Shown here: positions 13,412 through 16,199 of the stretch, piece by piece
How positions within the stretch are numbered: the first letter of the stretch is position 1
How the letters are laid out: each line of letters opens with the position of its first letter
NCBI GenBank assembly: GCA_003486705.1
Contig: DNGE01000007.1
Coordinates: forward strand, 7,027-23,225
Direction of reading: 5' to 3'
Length of the DNA: 16,199 bases
From: Bacillota bacterium
GTDB taxonomy: Bacteria > Bacillota_I > Bacilli_A > MOL361 > Turicibacteraceae
Notes under the pieces: generated by a model
Databases searched by the model: none
Seen by the model: only the letters and a program-made list of their open reading frames with translations
Told to the model about the DNA's origin: nothing
Program-made: the position numbers and the translations under genes

Positions 13412-14525
13412 AGAAATAACGTTGTTGAATTTTAATATCTTCAAACCAAACTTGGTAACCTGAATCAATCGGTGAACAGCAATAAATTCCCACCATTACG
13501 TTTTTAGTTTGATGATGTAAGTGACAAATTCTTAATTGTCTAAACGGTTTATCACCGATTTGAACTTCAATCTTATAATCTTGTCCTTCACGCGTTAGTT
13601 TGAAACGCGCCCTTGTGACTTGCTCCTCAAGTTCTTGCGTTGACCAATCCGAATATCCAAAATTCGTTACGACTGCGCCAAGTTTAGGTGGATGTGCTAA
13701 TTCATATTCAATCGATGTTTTTAACCAATTATCTTCATCAATACGAACGACTAATCCACATTGATCAAATTGGTGCACCGGATTAAATCTCATTTCAGCC
13801 TCTACCACAAAGTCTTCCTCTAACTCCACGTACATCATATGGGCATTATCATTTCTAAATCCATAATGCGTACGTTGCCAAAAATCTGTTATGGGGTCTG
13901 TCTCAACATATAACGCGTCATCCTCAACCGTCCACACACGTGGTTCATATAACCACTTCATTTTTTTTATTGAGTTTGCATCCGATTTTAAATCTACATA
14001 AACCATTTCATCCTGTTCTAATATAGCATCTTGTTTAATAATAAAATCAGCTTTAGCTTTAGGATTATCAATTGAAAAATGTTGGCGTTGTAACCACATA
14101 TATAAATCGGAAATCATTGCTTTTTTCTCTTCTTGTGCTCTATTTATAGACGTTGTAAACGTACAATCTAGATATAATTTTAAATCAAAGGCTATGTCAT
14201 GTGTATTTTTGTACAATAATAATCCTTCTACAATGACAACCTCAAATGTTGTTAAGAGCAAGCTAATTTTTTCTTTATATAACGCAACATCATACCCATT
14301 TTCATAAACGTATTTTGAAGGGTTGAGATCTTTTAGCGCCTTTTCTAACACACCGTCTTTTTCAGAGATTGAAACAGTACTACTTTTTATATTTAAATTA
14401 TTCAATTGTTGATGTAAGGCTTGTGCATAACTTGTTTTACCACTTAATGAAATCCCACTAATTCCAACTAATATATTATTTTTTTCTTTTAATTTCATTT
14501 GGATTAGATTAATAACTTGATTCAT
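13410..14525 (-). CDS. P-loop kinase (uridine-kinase-like) fused to DUF1349
   Basis: A 371-residue two-domain protein. Residues about 1-180 form a P-loop NTPase resembling uridine kinase and related small-molecule kinases: Walker A GISLSGKT (24-31) and a Walker B-like VVIVEGLLLY (96-105). NPKAKADFII near residue 154-163 resembles the end of such domains. The usual arginine-rich lid is not obvious. Residues about 190-368 are a DUF1349 domain (concanavalin-like fold), with TDFWQRTHYGF, DQCGLVVRIDEDNWLKTSIEY and SDWST as hallmarks. DUF1349 is normally a stand-alone protein of about 190 residues. The reading frame is continuous and no ribosome binding site precedes Met189, so it appears to be a true fusion. 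The start is supported by GGGGGAG 5 nt upstream. A kinase acting on a nucleoside or sugar is possible, but the substrate is unknown. Confidence 0.8.
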   Translation of the reverse strand: MNQVINLIQMKLKEKNNILVGISGISLSGKTSYAQALHQQLNNLNIKSSTVSISEKDGVLEKALKDLNPSKYVYENGYDVALYKEKISLLLTTFEVVIVEGLLLYKNTHDIAFDLKLYLDCTFTTSINRAQEEKKAMISDLYMWLQRQHFSIDNPKAKADFIIKQDAILEQDEMVYVDLKSDANSIKKMKWLYEPRVWTVEDDALYVETDPITDFWQRTHYGFRNDNAHMMYVELEEDFVVEAEMRFNPVHQFDQCGLVVRIDEDNWLKTSIEYELAHPPKLGAVVTNFGYSDWSTQELEEQVTRARFKLTREGQDYKIEVQIGDKPFRQLRICHLHHQTKNVMVGIYCCSPIDSGYQVWFEDIKIQQRYF

Positions 14526-14552
14526 ATTAACTCCCCCTATGTATTTTTAATT

Positions 14553-14561
14553 ATTATAGCA
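14553..14561 (-). promoter_or_regulatory. Extended -10 promoter of the kinase fusion
   Basis: On the minus strand TGC followed by a perfect TATAAT (14553-14561) forms an extended -10 element 27 nt before the start codon. No convincing -35 box is present, as is usual for this promoter type. Confidence 0.55.
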
Positions 14562-14646
14562 AAATTCATTTTTAAAAACTTGTCTGATTCTCAACTAATT
14601 TAACACAATTTTGACTTCTAATATTGAGTTTTAAAACAGAAAAAAA

Positions 14647-14693
14647 ATGTAACCATTTAGTCGTTACACACGGCGATAAGTAAGGGGTTACAT
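14647..14693 (+). repeat. Perfect 8-bp inverted repeat upstream of the 149-residue gene
   Basis: ATGTAACC (14647-14654) pairs with GGTTACAT (14686-14693) across 31 nt that contain another GTTACA. It ends one base before a possible -35 box, so it could be an operator or a structured RNA. It does not have a T run in either direction and so is not a terminator. Confidence 0.45.
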
Positions 14694-14694
14694 G

Positions 14695-14723
14695 TTGAAA
14701 CTTAATTGTTTTTATGAGATGAT
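14695..14723 (+). promoter_or_regulatory. Possible promoter of the 149-residue gene
   Basis: TTGAAA (14695-14700) and GATGAT (14718-14723) are separated by 17 nt, 32 nt before the start codon. The -35 box is good and the -10 box weak. Confidence 0.35.
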
Positions 14724-14755
14724 ATTCCCACACCAATGGAAGGATGGGATGAGAT

Positions 14756-15205
14756 ATGATTTTATATAAACGCGTGGGGCAAGATTTTCAATTATCGAAT
14801 GACAATTCGACTCGTGAAGAAATGATGTTATTAGTTCAAGTTCATACAGCCTTAATTAAAAAACAGGATGTGGAAACAGTTTTAGAAAAAGCTAAATTTA
14901 TTAATGATGAGCAATATAAATTTTTAGTTCAAGGGGTTTATCAACAAGCTAAAAAACATAAATTACCTTCTGCACATTTTACATTCAACTTATCGAATGA
15001 AACAGATAAACATGGAAATAAAATTTTAATGAAACAAAATCATTTAATTAAACAAAAAGTTCCAAACAACTTATTCTATATGGATGTTTTACTATTAGCT
15101 TACGGGGGATTACTAATGTTAAAGAAAACATCTTCTGAACGTGAATATATCATGTTTATTGAAACATTGAAAACACTTTATGTTGAACAAGAACAACTAG
15201 CTTAA
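14756..15205 (+). CDS. Uncharacterised 149-residue protein
   Basis: I do not recognise this protein. It has 149 residues, is rich in Lys, Gln and Leu, and appears largely helical. It has no signal peptide and no Cys. A moderately hydrophobic segment (about 107-122, YMDVLLLAYGGLLML) is the only candidate for a membrane or buried helix; a polar basic region precedes it (residues 65-103). Codon use is like the neighbours and there is a plausible purine-rich ribosome binding region (AAGGATGGGATGAG), so it looks genuinely coding. It is monocistronic, with a possible promoter and inverted repeat upstream and a strong terminator downstream. Neighbours on both sides point the other way, so context gives no clue to function. 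Confidence 0.7.
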   Translation: MILYKRVGQDFQLSNDNSTREEMMLLVQVHTALIKKQDVETVLEKAKFINDEQYKFLVQGVYQQAKKHKLPSAHFTFNLSNETDKHGNKILMKQNHLIKQKVPNNLFYMDVLLLAYGGLLMLKKTSSEREYIMFIETLKTLYVEQEQLA

Positions 15206-15213
15206 ATTTTATT

Positions 15214-15240
15214 AAGAAGGACTTTAGTCCTTCTTTTTTT
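15214..15240 (+). terminator. Terminator of the 149-residue gene
   Basis: AAGAAGGACT (15214-15223) pairs perfectly with AGTCCTTCTT (15226-15235) followed by T to 15240, 8 nt after the stop codon. The apparent 2-nt loop probably opens to 4 nt. Confidence 0.9.
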
Positions 15241-15260
15241 ATGAACCTGTTTATGAGCAT

Positions 15261-15294
15261 AAAAAAAACGGCTAAGAATAATTTCTTAGCCGTT
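15261..15294 (-). terminator. Terminator of the cold-shock gene
   Basis: AACGGCTAAGAA (15267-15278) pairs perfectly with TTCTTAGCCGTT (15283-15294). On the minus strand it runs into eight T (15261-15268), 20 nt after the stop codon. Confidence 0.92.
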
Positions 15295-15314
15295 ATCAAC
15301 AAGTTTTATATTAA

Positions 15315-15515
15315 TTATAATTTGTTGATGTTAGAAGCTTGAGGTCCGCGATCTCCTTCAACGATCTCGAAAGATACTTTTTGACCTTCTTCTAAAGTTT
15401 TGAATCCTTCAGTTTTGATTGCTGAATAGTGAGCGAATACATCTTGCCCTCCATCAACAGTGATGAATCCGAATCCTTTTTCTGAGTTAAACCATTTAAC
15501 TGTTCCAGTAGTCAT
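15315..15515 (-). CDS. Cold-shock protein, CspA/CspB family
   Basis: A 66-residue single cold-shock domain, a five-strand beta-barrel that binds single-stranded RNA and DNA and acts as an RNA chaperone during cold adaptation or rapid growth. The RNA-binding motifs are KGFGFI (RNP1, residues 13-18) and VFAHYS (RNP2, 26-31). RNP2 usually reads VFVHFS, so Ala28 and Tyr30 are conservative departures. The length is standard. AGGAGGT lies 8 nt before the ATG. The gene is monocistronic, with a leader of about 138 nt between a predicted promoter at 15660-15688 and the start codon. Long leaders of this kind control stability and translation of csp mRNAs at low temperature. Which paralogue this is cannot be told from one window. 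Confidence 0.95.
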   Translation of the reverse strand: MTTGTVKWFNSEKGFGFITVDGGQDVFAHYSAIKTEGFKTLEEGQKVSFEIVEGDRGPQASNINKL

Positions 15516-15688
15516 AGTGAACTACCTCCTAATATGTATTACTTAACGATCAAGTTCTTTAAAGATATCTACAACGAATAATAAACAATTAAAAAACTGA
15601 AGTATTAAAAGCGCATAACGATAAAAGAATTAAAGATAAATGTCTATTAAGTTACTCTTAGTATAACATTACTATCGTATAAAAGCAA
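15516..15688 (-). promoter_or_regulatory. csp promoter and long 5' leader
   Basis: On the minus strand TTGCTT (15683-15688) and TATACT (15660-15665) are separated by 17 nt. The predicted transcript begins near 15653, giving an A+T-rich leader of about 138 nt before the csp start. A leader of this length is characteristic of cold-shock genes; I did not identify a specific cold-box sequence. From 15689 to 15810, downstream of the carbonic anhydrase stop codon, I see only A+T-rich DNA with no clear terminator. Confidence 0.6.
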
Positions 15689-15810
15689 ATTGTTATTTCT
15701 CACAACTATTTCCTATTATCTAATTTTAAGGAAAAATACTATATATTATGCTTTATTCGACACTTTTTTCAGCTTAAATAGGCTTTCATATCTAAAATTG
15801 TAAAATTTTA

Positions 15811-16199
15811 CTATTTAAATTCTACTGTTCCATCTAAATAATAATAGGCACCTACTACTTTTACTTGCCCACTTTCAACAAGTTCTTGAATATGCTCATC
15901 TTTTTTAATTTCTTCTAATACATAATCCACATGTTTTTGAATGGCTTCATCAATACTGTTTGAATCAACAACACTCGATTCAATTTTATCAGCTAAATCC
16001 TCAATATGACCGCCAATTTCTTCGTGATTATTAATTCGGTTATATTCTGCTGTAACAGCTCCACAGTTTTCATGTCCCATCACGACAATAAGAGGCGCGC
16101 CTAAATGTTCAACGCCATCCTCAAGTGTTCCTAGTACGTCTACATCAATCACATTTCCTGCTAAGCGAATTTCAAAAATTTCACCAAGACCTGCATTAA
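15811..16199 (-). CDS. Beta-carbonic anhydrase, C-terminal part (5' end outside window)
   Basis: The visible 129 codons encode the C-terminal two thirds of a beta-class carbonic anhydrase, a zinc enzyme interconverting CO2 and bicarbonate, usually cytoplasmic and needed to supply bicarbonate for biosynthesis. The reading frame is open through the right edge, where it begins NAGLGEIFEIRLAGNVIDVDVLGTLE; a GTG further inside is not the real start because the conserved R-x-AGN motif lies before it. GHENCGAV supplies the zinc-binding His and the second zinc-binding Cys. The first Cys and the catalytic Asp-Arg pair would be in the missing N-terminal part. The remainder is helical with a final beta strand (VKVVGAYYYLDGTVEF). 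No clear terminator follows the TAG stop. Confidence 0.92.
   Translation of the reverse strand, partial: NAGLGEIFEIRLAGNVIDVDVLGTLEDGVEHLGAPLIVVMGHENCGAVTAEYNRINNHEEIGGHIEDLADKIESSVVDSNSIDEAIQKHVDYVLEEIKKDEHIQELVESGQVKVVGAYYYLDGTVEFK

Noticed and set aside
16141..16152. GTG at 16150-16152 as the carbonic anhydrase start
   Set aside because: The frame continues upstream to the window edge through conserved family sequence (GEIFEIRLAGN), so the gene is cut by the window.

Overview
The window comes from a low-GC, Gram-positive anaerobe or facultative anaerobe of the Firmicutes. Signs of this are A+T-rich intergenic DNA, strong AGGAGG-type ribosome binding sites, intrinsic terminators after most genes, three lipoproteins with Gram-positive signal peptides, a cold-shock protein of Bacillus type and a probable spore-coat gene. 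The gene mix (FMN-domain lipoproteins, surface fumarate-reductase-like enzyme, spore-coat-like protein) would fit Erysipelotrichia such as Turicibacter, but that placement is my inference. No tRNA, rRNA, CRISPR array, complete insertion sequence or phage gene was seen.

Layout. 1-1660: an unassigned left edge, a PhnA/YjdM zinc-ribbon protein and a nucleotidyltransferase-fold protein, both on the minus strand. 1740-3815: adenine deaminase on the plus strand behind a perfect-consensus promoter and a structured leader of about 240 nt. 3818-4820: a two-domain FMN-binding lipoprotein, minus strand. 4990-6325: a CotD-like coat protein with a Met/Gln-rich 12-residue repeat, then a double DUF1540 protein, plus strand. 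6326-6620: non-coding, with an orphan terminator. 6621-11042: a minus-strand module made of a CitA/DcuS-type sensor kinase, a CitB/DcuR-type response regulator, a surface-anchored FAD reductase of the fumarate reductase family and a small FMN-domain lipoprotein. 11066-13412: ribonuclease Z (minus) and the two-gene YjjP/YjjB (split ThrE) exporter (plus). 13410-14561: a P-loop kinase fused to DUF1349. 14640-15240: an unrecognised 149-residue protein with an inverted repeat upstream. 15261-15688: a cold-shock protein with a long leader. 15811-16199: the C-terminal part of a beta-carbonic anhydrase running off the right edge.

The most coherent system is the 6.6-11.0 kb module. A membrane sensor with a carboxylate-type extracellular domain and its regulator lie directly upstream of a lipoprotein reductase and its probable flavin-carrying partner. 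The reductase promoter carries four 9-bp tandem repeats that look like binding sites for an activator. I infer an inducible, cell-surface, flavin-based anaerobic respiration of fumarate or a related unsaturated acid. The two-domain FMN lipoprotein at 3.9-4.7 kb resembles the electron-transfer lipoprotein PplA and may feed or share this route. No quinone-side dehydrogenase and no flavin transferase (ApbE) is in the window, so the electron path is incomplete here.

Several six-frame reading frames begin at GTG or TTG codons that lie inside the ribosome binding site. I moved those starts downstream, as explained in the entries.
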